Notes: generated by a model not told the origin, from the letters alone. DNA of 61,833 bases from Eggerthellaceae bacterium (GCA_009782605.1 WRIR01000013.1:1-61833), one strand, 5' to 3'; shown: positions 1 through 7,650, numbered from the stretch's first letter. Program-made: numbers and translations.

Positions 1-118
1 GGGGGTCACAACCCCGGGCGGTGGGGTGCAGCGGGATCCCCCCCCCGTCTGCCCGGGGGGACCCCCCCCCCCGGGGGGGCCCTCCCCGCCGTGGTGGCCC
101 CCCCCCCCCCCCCCCCCG
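1..118. other. low-complexity contig end (G/C homopolymers)
   Basis: The first 118 bases are dominated by long C runs and G runs, the longest being about 18 consecutive C just before position 118. Normal coding sequence begins immediately afterwards. This looks like an artefact at an assembly end, for example two-colour sequencing tails, and not like a biological repeat. Reading frames through it should not be trusted. Confidence 0.7.
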
Positions 119-355
119 AAAAAAGACATCCACGTTCGCCTTGAGCACCCGCCCGTAGAAGTAGAGCCCCTCTATGGGCTGCACCACGAACACGTCGCCC
201 GCCTCAAGCTTTGGCCGCTTGCGCTTGATGGGGACGAGCTCGTCGGTGAAGCTGTCGGCCTTCCTGTACTCCTCCAGCTGCCTCTGCGTGTCCTCGGGGA
301 GGGCCGCAACGCGCCTCTTCCACGCCTCCAGCAAGATGTTCTCATCGTATTTCAT
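119..355 (-). CDS. Imm26-like immunity protein, partial (3' end lost at contig edge)
   Basis: An ATG at 353-355 preceded by a GGGAGA ribosome-binding site opens a frame of about 79 residues that runs into the homopolymer at the contig edge. The N-terminal half is charged (begins MKYDENILLEAWKRRVAALP). It is followed by a segment reading LEAGDVFVVQPIEG and LYFYGRVLK. That arrangement, G-D-V-F followed by Y-G-R-V-L, is the signature of the Imm26 family of polymorphic-toxin immunity proteins, by family knowledge. The toxin-like remnant at 614-1369 lies just upstream on the same strand, which supports an immunity role. The C-terminus is missing, so the assignment rests on the first half of the domain only. 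Confidence 0.55.
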
Positions 356-375
356 GGCTCTCCCATCTTCCTATC

Positions 376-600
376 CTAGCACTCGCTCTCTTCGATGCAC
401 TTTTGGCAGAAATCAAGCCCCGGGGGGTGCTCGACGATTACCCCCCTCCCCTCAAACTCCCCGCAAACCTGGCAATGGTATGCAAATGTCGGCTTGTCTA
501 CGATGTTTTCTTTTTTCCGCAAAGCCTCTTTCAGCTCTCTTGCATGCTCCTTGCACAGATACCCCTGCTTTAGCTCTTTTCCGCACATATGGCACTGCAT
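376..600 (-). CDS. small Cys-rich zinc-ribbon-like protein, unknown function
   Basis: A 74-residue protein starting at the ATG at 598-600, chosen over an upstream in-frame start because AAGGGGGAAG stands just before it. It carries CHMC near the N-terminus, a middle CQVC and a C-terminal CQKC. This spacing suggests one or two structural zinc sites made from CxxC knuckles. No catalytic motif is visible. It lies between the toxin-like remnant and the Imm26-like gene on the same strand, with about 20 bases to the latter, so it probably belongs to the same locus as an accessory or second immunity-type gene. That role is inferred from position only. Confidence 0.6.
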   Translation of the reverse strand: MQCHMCGKELKQGYLCKEHARELKEALRKKENIVDKPTFAYHCQVCGEFEGRGVIVEHPPGLDFCQKCIEESEC

Positions 601-613
601 CGCTTCCCCCTTG

Positions 614-1369
614 TCAGTTTGGCAGATATATCGGAAGATGCGGATTCCCGGCTTCGTCAACTATCGGGTTTCCGAAATCATCAAGCCTGTGTGCATGTGG
701 CACCTGGGCCTTAGGGTCTTTTTGGCTTGAATGCCCATACCCATCAATTCGTTCGCCAGTTGGCTTGCCGTACTGGTCTTTCACTTGCAGTGCCTTGCTG
801 TCAGGACTGCCCTGAATCTGCTGCCCCAGTTTGACCGGCATAGCGTTGCCGGCCGGGTCGACAACGGTGACCTTCTCGGTCACGGGGCCCTGGAAGGGGT
901 TCGTGTTCTTGGCGGCGCTGCCGGTGGCCCCCGTCGTCTTCGCCACCGCCTTCTCGGTCGGGGCGGCGAGCTTGCCCGTGGCGCCGAGGGCCTTGCCGAG
1001 CTCGGGGGCGACCGTCACCGCGACCTTGCCGGCGCCTGCGGCTACCTTGCCGAACGGCACTATGCCGATGGAGGCCACCGCCGCGTCCTTGTAGTTGCCC
1101 TCCGACAGGTACAGGAGCGCGTCGGCCCCGCTGGCGATGGAGCCGAGGCCGGGCACGAAGCCCACGACGGCCAGGCCCAGGTGCAGGCCCGCCTTCCAGT
1201 CGACCTTGTCCAGGTCCTTCTTGGCCTTCTCCCAGGCGGCGTCCAGGCGCTTGGCCGTGCCGCAGGAGAAGGCCTGGACCTTGGCCTTGGCCTCGGAGGC
1301 CCTGGCGGCTATCCACTGGCCGGCCGTGCTGGGGGCTGCGGGCGCGCCCCAGCGAGGTATGGGGGAATT
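614..1369 (-). pseudogene. polymorphic toxin C-terminal region, 5'-truncated or frameshifted
   Basis: An open frame of 251 codons is bounded upstream by an in-frame TGA at 1370-1372. The only usable start inside it is a GTG at 1163-1165, deep within what reads as continuous protein. Upstream of that GTG the frame already encodes sensible helical sequence (RLDAAWEKAKKDLDKVDWK). Next comes a Gly/Ala-rich pre-toxin-like segment (GFVPGLGSIASGADALLYL). A compact C-terminal domain contains GKPTGERIDGYGH and VPHAHRLDDFG, a His-rich pattern typical of small toxin domains. The start codon and any delivery domain are absent. A C-run near 1361-1365 next to the TGA suggests a frameshift or a sequencing indel. 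The exact toxin family is not identified. Confidence 0.5.
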
Positions 1370-1461
1370 TCAAGGTGCGGGGGAAGTCCCTGGCCGGCGG
1401 TGTTGGGGCGGGGGCCTCCCGGTCCCCCTATTCTACCACGCCTGCCCTGCGGGGCGGCGCG

Positions 1462-1653
1462 CTATGCGTGACGGGTTGTATGGCCCCCCAGGGCGAGCCA
1501 GGCAGCCCAGGGCCCCTCCGGGGCGACGGGGCCCGCGCCCTGCACCATGGGCAGGGCGACGTAGCTTGCGAGGACGGCCGGGACTGCGGAGAGTGCGAGG
1601 GCGGCGAGCGCCGCCGAGGAACGGAGGAGCCTTAAGAAGCAACCCGCCACCAC
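1462..1653 (-). CDS. possible small membrane protein (63 aa)
   Basis: A GTG-started frame preceded by GGGAAAGGA encodes 63 residues. Residues about 5-40 form one long hydrophobic, Ala/Leu-rich helix (LRSSAALAALALSAVPAVLA), followed by a short Pro/Gly-rich tail. This could be a single-pass small protein or a displaced signal-anchor of the disrupted toxin locus. High local GC makes spurious open frames common here. There is no homology that can be recognised by eye, so confidence is low. Confidence 0.25.
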   Translation of the reverse strand: MVAGCFLRLLRSSAALAALALSAVPAVLASYVALPMVQGAGPVAPEGPWAAWLALGGHTTRHA

Positions 1654-1885
1654 AGGTCCTTTCCCTCATGCCGGAAGCCGGCCGCCTCCCCCGCCGCTCT
1701 TCGGGGAGGGGCGGCCCCTTCCCTACCTTTACATCCCCCCTATTGTAGCCCAAGCGTCAGGCACAGGGCGCCTGGTTTCTGTAAAATCTCTTCCTAGCGG
1801 CCTTCTTGCTCTAGGGGCACGCCCTGTCAGGGGCCCAGCGGCAAGGTTTCCGCTTCTATTGCCCTTCCTGGCCGGAACGGGCAAG

Positions 1886-1906
1886 ATTGCGGGTCAGGCC
1901 CGCAAT
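1886..1906. repeat. short perfect hairpin (8-bp stem, 5-nt loop)
   Basis: ATTGCGGG (1886-1893) and CCCGCAAT (1899-1906) pair perfectly around the loop TCAGG. The hairpin overlaps the first copy of the 30-base direct repeat at 1891-1920. It looks like a small intergenic palindromic repeat unit and not a terminator, because no T run follows on either strand. Confidence 0.7.
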
Positions 1907-1983
1907 GACACCCGGGGCGGAGCACCATTCGACCGAACCCGAAGTTCTGGTCGGGGTCAGGCCCGCAATGGCACCCGGGGCGG
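1891..1983. repeat. two direct repeats of a 30-base unit
   Basis: Bases 1891-1920 and 1954-1983 are identical except for one base (A versus G in the middle). Their starts are 63 bases apart. Only the first copy keeps the left stem arm needed for the hairpin at 1886-1906. In the second copy that arm has been replaced. This is a local tandem-like duplication of a small intergenic repeat downstream of dgt. Confidence 0.75.
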
Positions 1984-2012
1984 ACTCACCCGCACGCTCG
2001 CAGCATGCAGCC

Positions 2013-3059
2013 TCACATGCCCTGTATCGACTGCGGGATGAAGAGGTCCTCGAAGAGCCCCTTTGCGTAGCGGTCCGTCATCCCCGCAACGTAGTCGGTC
2101 ACGGCGCGCAGGCCGTCCCCGCACGATATCCTCCGGTATTCCTGCGGCACTTCGTCAAGGTGCTCCACGTAGTAGTCGAAGAGGTCGGCGACAAGGCGGG
2201 CGGCTTTCTTTGCCTCATGCAATACGGCCTCTGATTCGTAGACCCGCTCAAAGAGGAAGGAGCGGAGCTCCATCATGGCATCCCACACCGTCTCGCTGAG
2301 CATGATGTCGCCTGCCGCGGCAGACGTGGCGACCATGTCGGCGACGAGCGTCTGGATACGCGAGGAATGGTCGGCGCCCAAGACCTCGTGGGTGGTCTGC
2401 GGGAGCTCCGACTCCCTCAGGATGCCCGCCCTGATAGCGTCGTCGAGGTCGTGGTTCACATAGGCTATCCTGTCGGCGAGCGCAACGATATTGCCCTCGT
2501 AGGTCTCGGCACGCATGTCCCCGGTATGGCAAAGGATGCCGTCGCGCACCTCGGCCGTCAGGTTGAGCCCCTTGCCGGAGTTCTCGATCACCTCGACGAC
2601 GCGCACGCTTTGGATGTTGTGGCGGTAGAGCGCCTTTGCCGGGGCAGATGCCGGGTCTATCCCCTGATGCTTCGCAAGACATGCCGCAAGTGCGGCCTCC
2701 CCCGTGTGTCCGAAGGGCGTGTGCCCCAGGTCATGCCCGAGCGAGATGGCCTCGGCCAAGTCCTCGTTCAAGCCGAGGGCCCGGGCGATCGTCCGGGCTA
2801 TCTGGGAGACTTCCAGGGTATGCGTCAGGCGCGTGCGGAAGTGGTCGCCTTCCGCGGCGAGGAAGACCTGGGTCTTGTGCGACAGCCTGCGGAAGGACTT
2901 CGAGTGGATTATCTTGTCACGGTCGCGCTGGAAATCGTTGCGCAGGGTGTCCGGCTCTGTCGAGCAAGCCCGCCCCTCGCTTTCGCTGGAGAAGGCCGCG
3001 TCGGGTGAGAGCACCCGGTGCTCGCGGTCCTCCTGGTCCTCGCGGTAGACGATCCGCAT
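2013..3059 (-). CDS. dgt: deoxyguanosinetriphosphate triphosphohydrolase-like protein (HD domain)
   Basis: A 348-residue HD-superfamily hydrolase that by family knowledge cleaves dNTPs to deoxynucleoside and triphosphate. The N-terminus carries the family hallmark RDRDKIIHSKSFRRLSHKTQ (residues 46-65), then H80 and the metal-binding LGHDLGHTPFGH (about 108-118, HD = H109/D110). A later D is in LADRIAYVNHD. Length fits the shorter Gram-positive and actinobacterial type. Start is the ATG at 3057-3059 behind AGAGGTGTAGGAC. It lies 3 bases after mtnA on the same strand, so the two are probably co-transcribed from the promoter near 4700. Substrate preference cannot be told from sequence. Confidence 0.93.
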   Translation of the reverse strand: MRIVYREDQEDREHRVLSPDAAFSSESEGRACSTEPDTLRNDFQRDRDKIIHSKSFRRLSHKTQVFLAAEGDHFRTRLTHTLEVSQIARTIARALGLNEDLAEAISLGHDLGHTPFGHTGEAALAACLAKHQGIDPASAPAKALYRHNIQSVRVVEVIENSGKGLNLTAEVRDGILCHTGDMRAETYEGNIVALADRIAYVNHDLDDAIRAGILRESELPQTTHEVLGADHSSRIQTLVADMVATSAAAGDIMLSETVWDAMMELRSFLFERVYESEAVLHEAKKAARLVADLFDYYVEHLDEVPQEYRRISCGDGLRAVTDYVAGMTDRYAKGLFEDLFIPQSIQGM

Positions 3060-3062
3060 GTC

Positions 3063-4247
3063 CTACACCTCTCTGCCTTCGGGCGCTTCGTCGGGGAGGG
3101 CCGCCAGCTCCGACGGCTTGAGAACCCCCTTTTCGGTGACAATGGCAGTAATCAGGCCTGCGGGGGTGATGTCGAAGGCGGGGTTGAAGACCTCGACGCC
3201 AAAGGGCAGCGTGCGGGAAACCTCGTCCGCGCAGCGGTGCTCGATGACGACCTCGCTGCCCGCCGCGGTCGGGAGGTCGACTGTAGTTGTAGGGGCAACG
3301 ACATAGAAGGGGATCCCGTAGTGGGCCGCCAGCACGGCAAGGCCCAAGGTCCCCACCTTGTTGGCCGCATCCCCGTTCCTGCAGATGCGGTCGGCGCCGA
3401 CAAGCACCACGTCGATATGCCCTTCGGCCATGAGCGTTGCGGCCATGCTGTCGCAGGCAAGCGTGCACGGGATGCCCGCACGTGCCACCTCCCAGGCAGT
3501 GAGCCGGGCACCCTGGCCAAGCGGCCGCGTCTCACCCGCATACACCCGCTCGACCCTCCCCTGTGCGGCTGCCGTGTACACCACGCCCAGCGCCGTCCCG
3601 AAGAACACGGTCGCAAGGCTGCCGGCGTTGCAGTGGGTCAGCACCCGGCCTCCCTCGGGGATGAGCGGCGCGCCCGCAAGGCCGATCCTGCGGTTGGTGG
3701 CCTCGTCTTCGGCCTCCATGAGCTTCACCTCGTCAAACAGCGCCTGCTTGAGGGCTGCAAGGGTCACGGGGGTTCCAGGAGCCCCAGGGGCCGCCGGGGC
3801 CGCATACGCCTCGCCCCCTTGCGAATGCCGGCGCGCGCAGCGCATCACCCTACCTGCGCCCCACGAGAGGTTGACTGCCGTCGGACGGGCCGCGGCAACC
3901 TGTGCGGCCACGACGGCGGCCTGCCCAAGGAGTGTCCCGACATCCAGGGCCTTCGACTCGTTGATCACAAAGAGCGCAACAGCAGCGGCGCCGGCCACCC
4001 CGATTGCAGGCGCGCCGCGCACGGCAAGGCTCTTGATGGCCTCGACCACCTCGCCGTGACAGCGCGCCTCACGGGTCGCCAGCACGCCGGGCAGCCGGTT
4101 CTGGTCTATGAAACAAAGGCAGGCTCCCCCGCCCGCGTCTCGCTTGAGCTCAAGCGTGCGCGGCAGGGCATCGGCGCCGGGGACTGCCTGCCTGGACGGC
4201 GCGGCATCCCCCCTCGGGTCTCTGTCGTTTCCTGAATGCATCCTCAT
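3063..4247 (-). CDS. mtnA: S-methyl-5-thioribose-1-phosphate isomerase
   Basis: A 394-residue aldose-ketose isomerase of the methionine salvage pathway, related to eIF2B subunits. It converts methylthioribose-1-phosphate to methylthioribulose-1-phosphate. Recognisable blocks are VRGAPAIGVAGA (residues 77-88), THCNAGSLAT with catalytic Cys206, and VGADRI with catalytic Asp286, followed by NKVGTLGLA. A Pro/Ala/Gly-rich stretch at about residues 142-162 looks like a lineage-specific insertion. The start is the ATG at 4245-4247 with GGAG five bases upstream. No other methionine salvage gene is visible in this window, so MtnA may feed an alternative methylthioribose shunt. That is inference. Confidence 0.93.
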   Translation of the reverse strand: MRMHSGNDRDPRGDAAPSRQAVPGADALPRTLELKRDAGGGACLCFIDQNRLPGVLATREARCHGEVVEAIKSLAVRGAPAIGVAGAAAVALFVINESKALDVGTLLGQAAVVAAQVAAARPTAVNLSWGAGRVMRCARRHSQGGEAYAAPAAPGAPGTPVTLAALKQALFDEVKLMEAEDEATNRRIGLAGAPLIPEGGRVLTHCNAGSLATVFFGTALGVVYTAAAQGRVERVYAGETRPLGQGARLTAWEVARAGIPCTLACDSMAATLMAEGHIDVVLVGADRICRNGDAANKVGTLGLAVLAAHYGIPFYVVAPTTTVDLPTAAGSEVVIEHRCADEVSRTLPFGVEVFNPAFDITPAGLITAIVTEKGVLKPSELAALPDEAPEGREV

Positions 4248-4263
4248 CCCCGCTCCTGCACCC

Positions 4264-4644
4264 TCACTCCCGGAAGAACAGCCTGCGCAAGGCGCTTTCC
4301 CGCTCCAACAGCCCCATTGCGGCCAGCTTCCCCTTGACGCTGTCCATGACCTTTGCCCCCAGGGCCTCTATGACCGGCACGAGCTCGTCCTTATCGGTGA
4401 AGAGGAAGATGCCCAGCACGCAGTCATACCGCAGGTCGAAGGGGAAGCCCCTCCATTCCAGCTCGGCCCGCCTCTGGTAGATATGGTCTTGCTTGACCAG
4501 CAGCCCGCACCCGCTCTCCTGCCGCAGGAACCCGAGCACCATGTCGAAGTCGTCCCAACGGTCGATATTCCTCAGGTAGACGCCCGTCGAGCCGTCGGCG
4601 TTGCCGCCTGTCTCTACCCTGAAGTCCTTCTCCTTGAAGCCCAT
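4264..4644 (-). CDS. hypothetical protein, 126 aa
   Basis: A compact acidic/basic mixed protein starting at ATG 4642-4644 behind CAGGAC. It has no signal peptide and no transmembrane segment. Sequence features are an aromatic-rich first half (RWDDFDMVLGFL, ELEWRGFPFDLRYDC) and an amphipathic C-terminal helix. I do not recognise the family. The size and the FDLRYDCVLG/IFLF beta-like alternation resemble small immunity-type or DUF proteins, but nothing proves it. It is the first gene of the unit reading into mtnA and dgt (16 bases to mtnA) and has a good promoter directly upstream at 4696-4723. Confidence 0.7.
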   Translation of the reverse strand: MGFKEKDFRVETGGNADGSTGVYLRNIDRWDDFDMVLGFLRQESGCGLLVKQDHIYQRRAELEWRGFPFDLRYDCVLGIFLFTDKDELVPVIEALGAKVMDSVKGKLAAMGLLERESALRRLFFRE

Positions 4645-4695
4645 GTCCTGAAAAAGCCCCTATCCGCCCGCGTCGGCAAAAACCTTGTGCCCCCT

Positions 4696-4723
4696 ATTCT
4701 ACCAACATATAAGGCCGAAGCAA
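4696..4723 (-). promoter_or_regulatory. sigma70-type promoter for the 4644-2013 unit
   Basis: On the minus strand TTGCTT (4718-4723) and TAGAAT (4696-4701) are separated by 16 bases and followed by a G run. It lies about 50 bases upstream of the hypothetical gene that leads into mtnA and dgt. The TAGAAT-plus-G-run pattern recurs in this window. Confidence 0.6.
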
Positions 4724-4907
4724 CGGCCGCAGAAAGGGAGGTGCGAAGAATTTGTTGGCAGGGGCCTCCCGCCCCGCAGCTGAAGGGCAAGCCTCCTGCA
4801 ACGAAGCACCCCGTGGCCGCAAGAGGAAGCCCCTGCGGCGCAGGCGGCGCAGGGACGAAGGGCATCCGCCGCCTTTGCGAGGACGAAAGGGCGGGTGGGC
4901 GCCTTCC

Positions 4908-5735
4908 TTATGCCCCCAAACCGCCCTCAAGGGCCTCAAGGAGCTCCTTGCCCTCGGGGGTGATGCGCCAGCCCTCTTCCCAGTAGATGCCGCCTGCCTT
5001 CTCAAGCTTGTCGATGAAGACGCTGGGCTGGATGGGGCGGTCCCCCGCATTGCGGTTCGCCGTAAGCACCTCGCGGCCGCGCAGGAGCCTGTCGACGTCG
5101 GCAAAGCTCTGCTTCTCTTCGAGGAAGCCAAGCACCTCGATATAGGTGTCGTAGTATTCGGGGACGATGTCCAAGAGCTCGACAAGGCGGTTCTTCGGGC
5201 TCATCTCTTCGATCAGGTACTTCCCCACCTCGTTGGTCTCGTAAGCGTACTGGGCGACCAGGTCGTCTATCTCGTCGATGCCCAGCCCCTCCTTGCGCTC
5301 GGCGGTCACGACCTCCCCCTCCGCGTCAAGGTCGAAGGCGTCGATGCCCCCGCCGTTGACGAGGAACAGCAGCAGGTAGTAGGGGCTTTGCGTGGCGCCG
5401 GCGAACTCGGGATAGGCGGCGATGCTTTCTTCCACATCCGAAAGGACACGCCGCGAAGAGCAGTATTTGAGGGTCTTGTACAGTATCTCCCGCTGCATCG
5501 GGTTGCTCATGACCACCCTCGTGAGATAGGCGACGCGTTCCTCGAAGGCCATGTCCTCAAGGCGCGAGGCCGGGTCGACCCGTTCGGCAAAGTCGCCGCC
5601 TATCGAAATGAAGTCGTCCTGTGCGTCGCGCGCGGTAGCCTCGATTGCGCCATCTTCCCCGGGCACAGGGGCACACGCCCCGTCCGAGGCGTCCGGGCCC
5701 TTGGCGCCGACTGCTGCATCATCCCTGTTCTTCAT
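4908..5735 (-). CDS. conserved hypothetical protein with winged-helix-like C-terminus
   Basis: A 275-residue soluble protein. The start at ATG 5733-5735 is preferred over one six codons upstream because GGAGAGGAAAG precedes it at good spacing. Residues 1-50 are low-complexity and acidic. The middle (MAFEERVAYLTRVVMSNPMQ onwards) is all-helical, and a central segment reads YYLLLFLVNGGGIDAFDLD. The last about 60 residues (PSVFIDKLEKAGGIYWEEGW, ITPEGKELLEAL) look like a winged helix-turn-helix. I do not recognise a named family; a DNA- or protein-binding regulator is possible. It is monocistronic as far as can be seen and lies between the dgt unit and the Mo-enzyme operon. Confidence 0.75.
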   Translation of the reverse strand: MKNRDDAAVGAKGPDASDGACAPVPGEDGAIEATARDAQDDFISIGGDFAERVDPASRLEDMAFEERVAYLTRVVMSNPMQREILYKTLKYCSSRRVLSDVEESIAAYPEFAGATQSPYYLLLFLVNGGGIDAFDLDAEGEVVTAERKEGLGIDEIDDLVAQYAYETNEVGKYLIEEMSPKNRLVELLDIVPEYYDTYIEVLGFLEEKQSFADVDRLLRGREVLTANRNAGDRPIQPSVFIDKLEKAGGIYWEEGWRITPEGKELLEALEGGLGA

Positions 5736-5921
5736 AGGTCTTTCCTCTCCCATACCTTTACATGAGCAATATAACGTGCACTTCCCCGAAAGGATACCAC
5801 ATCCCCTCGGGCGCGGGCTCTGTCGGGGAGGGGCGGGCAGCCGCCTCGCCCCCGTGCCGCATATACGGCGTGCCCGGTACCCCGCTGCCCCAGGCGTCGC
5901 AAGGCCGCGTACACCGGCGCC

Positions 5922-6524
5922 TCAGTCAAGCGAGGCCGCCCAGGCCGCGACGATCGCGTCCGCCTCTGCGGGGTCTTCCGCAAGCCCTGCGAACCTTACC
6001 AGCTCGAAGGCGCCGTAGGCATAGGCATCCACATGCCGCCGCGACTCGATCTGTCCTATCAGCTCTTCACGCCACGGCCGGCCCGAGCGCTGCTCGATCA
6101 CGTCCCGCAGCAGCCCCTGATGCCCGACCCACAGCGCCTCGGCAACCATGTCGTCGGGAAGCCCGCAGCGCGGGTAGTCCTTCGAGGGGACCATCGCAGC
6201 ACACTCGAAGGGACGCTCCTCCAATTCATAGGCGCACCGGTCGCCCTCCAAGTGGGCACAGCGCGCAGGCTCGTGGCAGAGGCTGAGCGGCGGGCGGTCC
6301 ACCCCGCGTGCCGCAAGGGTAAAGATCGGCGCGGCCTTGCTTCCCTCGACGTTGGTGAACGAGGCGTAGACAACCGCACGGCCGCTGTCGAGGGCCGCGC
6401 CCACCGCCTGCGCGTCGAGCGCACCGGGGGACGCAAGGTCGTCGGGGCTGAACTTCCCCGGGGCATGGCAGCAGCAGTAGCCGCCGCACGCGGCGCACAG
6501 GTCGCCTGCCTCGACACGCTCCAT
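5922..6524 (-). CDS. YkgJ-type Cys-cluster protein (putative metal-binding)
   Basis: About 200 residues. Cysteines cluster early (GDLCAACGGYCCCHAPGKFS) and again in SLCHEPARCAHLEGDRCAYE, with PFECAAMVPS beyond. This order, CxxCxG.CC followed by C-x-C and RP.EC, is that of the YkgJ/DUF3795-like zinc- or iron-chelating family found near anaerobic metalloenzymes. In-frame ATGs exist at 6566, 6548 and 6524. I chose 6524 because an AGG-type site stands at 7-8 bases and the family's first CxxC lies close to the N-terminus. It directly follows the NapH-like gene, with two bases or slightly more between, so it is probably the last gene of the Mo-enzyme operon. Confidence 0.7.
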   Translation of the reverse strand: MERVEAGDLCAACGGYCCCHAPGKFSPDDLASPGALDAQAVGAALDSGRAVVYASFTNVEGSKAAPIFTLAARGVDRPPLSLCHEPARCAHLEGDRCAYELEERPFECAAMVPSKDYPRCGLPDDMVAEALWVGHQGLLRDVIEQRSGRPWREELIGQIESRRHVDAYAYGAFELVRFAGLAEDPAEADAIVAAWAASLD

Positions 6525-6567
6525 GGTAGGGCCCTTGTCCTCTTTCACCATTCCTGTAGCCCGCACA

Positions 6568-7650
6568 TCATTTCGGGAGGGCTTTTACGTCCTGGCGCGG
6601 CGCGGCACGCCCGGCGTACAGCGGTATGCTTATCGCCTGGGAGGGACAGTGCTCCTTGCACAGGCCGCACTTGGTGCACTCGTGCATGCCCTCGATGCAG
6701 TGCGGGTCGAGCTCTTCCTCGCAGGCCGTGACGCATACCTTGCAGTCGATGCCCTGTGAGCGCAGGCACTTCGCGTCGTCGACGCGCGGCCTGAAGAGCT
6801 TGTTGGGGATGCTCATCAAGGACATGAGCGCGCCGAGCGGGCAGAACCGTATGCACCACTTCTTGAGCACGAAGAGCTCAAGGGCCAAGAACAGGGGGAA
6901 TATGAGCAGGGCCCACGACGGCTCGTTGAAGCCCACGAGGCGCCACAGCGCGATAAGGCTGGCGAAGGTAAGGCCGACGGGGCAGACGATACAGAAGACC
7001 GGGAACCCGAAGACGGCGGTCGAAAGGAGCGCGCCGCCCAAGACGAGGTGCCGGGAGTCGAGCTTCTTGCGCTGCTCCGCGCAGCTCGCACAGCCCGACG
7101 CACATGCGCCGTCCGCTGCGGAGTCGCAGGCCGGCACCGCCGAAAGCGCCTCAAGCTCGGACGCCTCCAGGGCGGTGGCCGCCCCCGCTGCCGCCTTGGC
7201 CGCCTTGGCCGCGCTGCCGCCCGCTGAGCCTGCCGCCTCCTGGGCGAGAGCCGCATCGGCCGCAGTGTCCCCAAGGGCTGCCGCAGCACCGGTCGCACCG
7301 GCACCGGCTGCCTCAAGCGCCTTTTTCGACTCCCTGACCGCCTCGTCGACCGTGTCGTCCTTCTTGAGCGTGAAGAACCTGCGCAAAGGCGGCACCGGGC
7401 AGAGCCAGGCACAGAAGACCTTGCCGAGCACAATCACCACGACAAGGCACACGACAAGCGCTATCACCTGGCGCGGTATGAGCGTCCACGAGGCTAGGAA
7501 GGCCTCGATGGCACCGAGCGGGCACAGGTAGGCTATCGCGCCCCAGCCCAGCGACGACAGGTTGCCGGTCCCGATATTGGCAAAGAAGCTGACCATCACG
7601 GCGGCAACGACCACCCCGATCGTTATCCTGCGGGCAGTCGATATCTTCAT
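6568..7650 (-). CDS. NapH-like quinol-oxidising membrane ferredoxin with Ala/Cys-rich insertion
   Basis: 360 residues with four to five membrane segments. The membrane part carries the NapH/CcoG-type CPLG and CxxxCP motifs (C43-P, C80-AWL-C84-P, C220-IV-C223-P, C266-IRF-C270-P). A C-terminal double-ferredoxin-like region has C303-KV-C306-VTA-C310 and CTKCGLCKEHCP (325-336). By family role it would pass electrons from menaquinol to the partner at 7647-8270. An unusual insertion, about residues 103-195, is almost pure Ala/Glu/Gly and ends with four cysteines (C175, C183, C187, C190) before the next membrane segment. The gene starts at ATG 7648-7650, overlapping the stop of the NapG-like gene (ATGA). 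Codons upstream of that ATG do not encode this protein. Confidence 0.85.
   Translation of the reverse strand: MKISTARRITIGVVVAAVMVSFFANIGTGNLSSLGWGAIAYLCPLGAIEAFLASWTLIPRQVIALVVCLVVVIVLGKVFCAWLCPVPPLRRFFTLKKDDTVDEAVRESKKALEAAGAGATGAAAALGDTAADAALAQEAAGSAGGSAAKAAKAAAGAATALEASELEALSAVPACDSAADGACASGCASCAEQRKKLDSRHLVLGGALLSTAVFGFPVFCIVCPVGLTFASLIALWRLVGFNEPSWALLIFPLFLALELFVLKKWCIRFCPLGALMSLMSIPNKLFRPRVDDAKCLRSQGIDCKVCVTACEEELDPHCIEGMHECTKCGLCKEHCPSQAISIPLYAGRAAPRQDVKALPK

Larger units (their letters stand above)
1373..2012. other. 640-base gene-poor stretch
   Basis: No convincing long gene is present. The only candidate is the small hydrophobic frame at 1462-1653. Two -10-like boxes followed by G runs read on the minus strand: TAGAAT at 1430-1435 and TACAAT near 1742. 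Neither has a clear -35. The part after 1880 holds a hairpin and a near-exact 30-base direct repeat. The region behaves like a decayed boundary between the toxin remnant and the dgt operon. Confidence 0.6.

Noticed and set aside
46-118. Poly-C/poly-G stretch as a functional G-quadruplex or phase-variable tract
   Set aside because: It sits exactly at the contig end and destroys an otherwise good gene, which is better explained as an assembly artefact.
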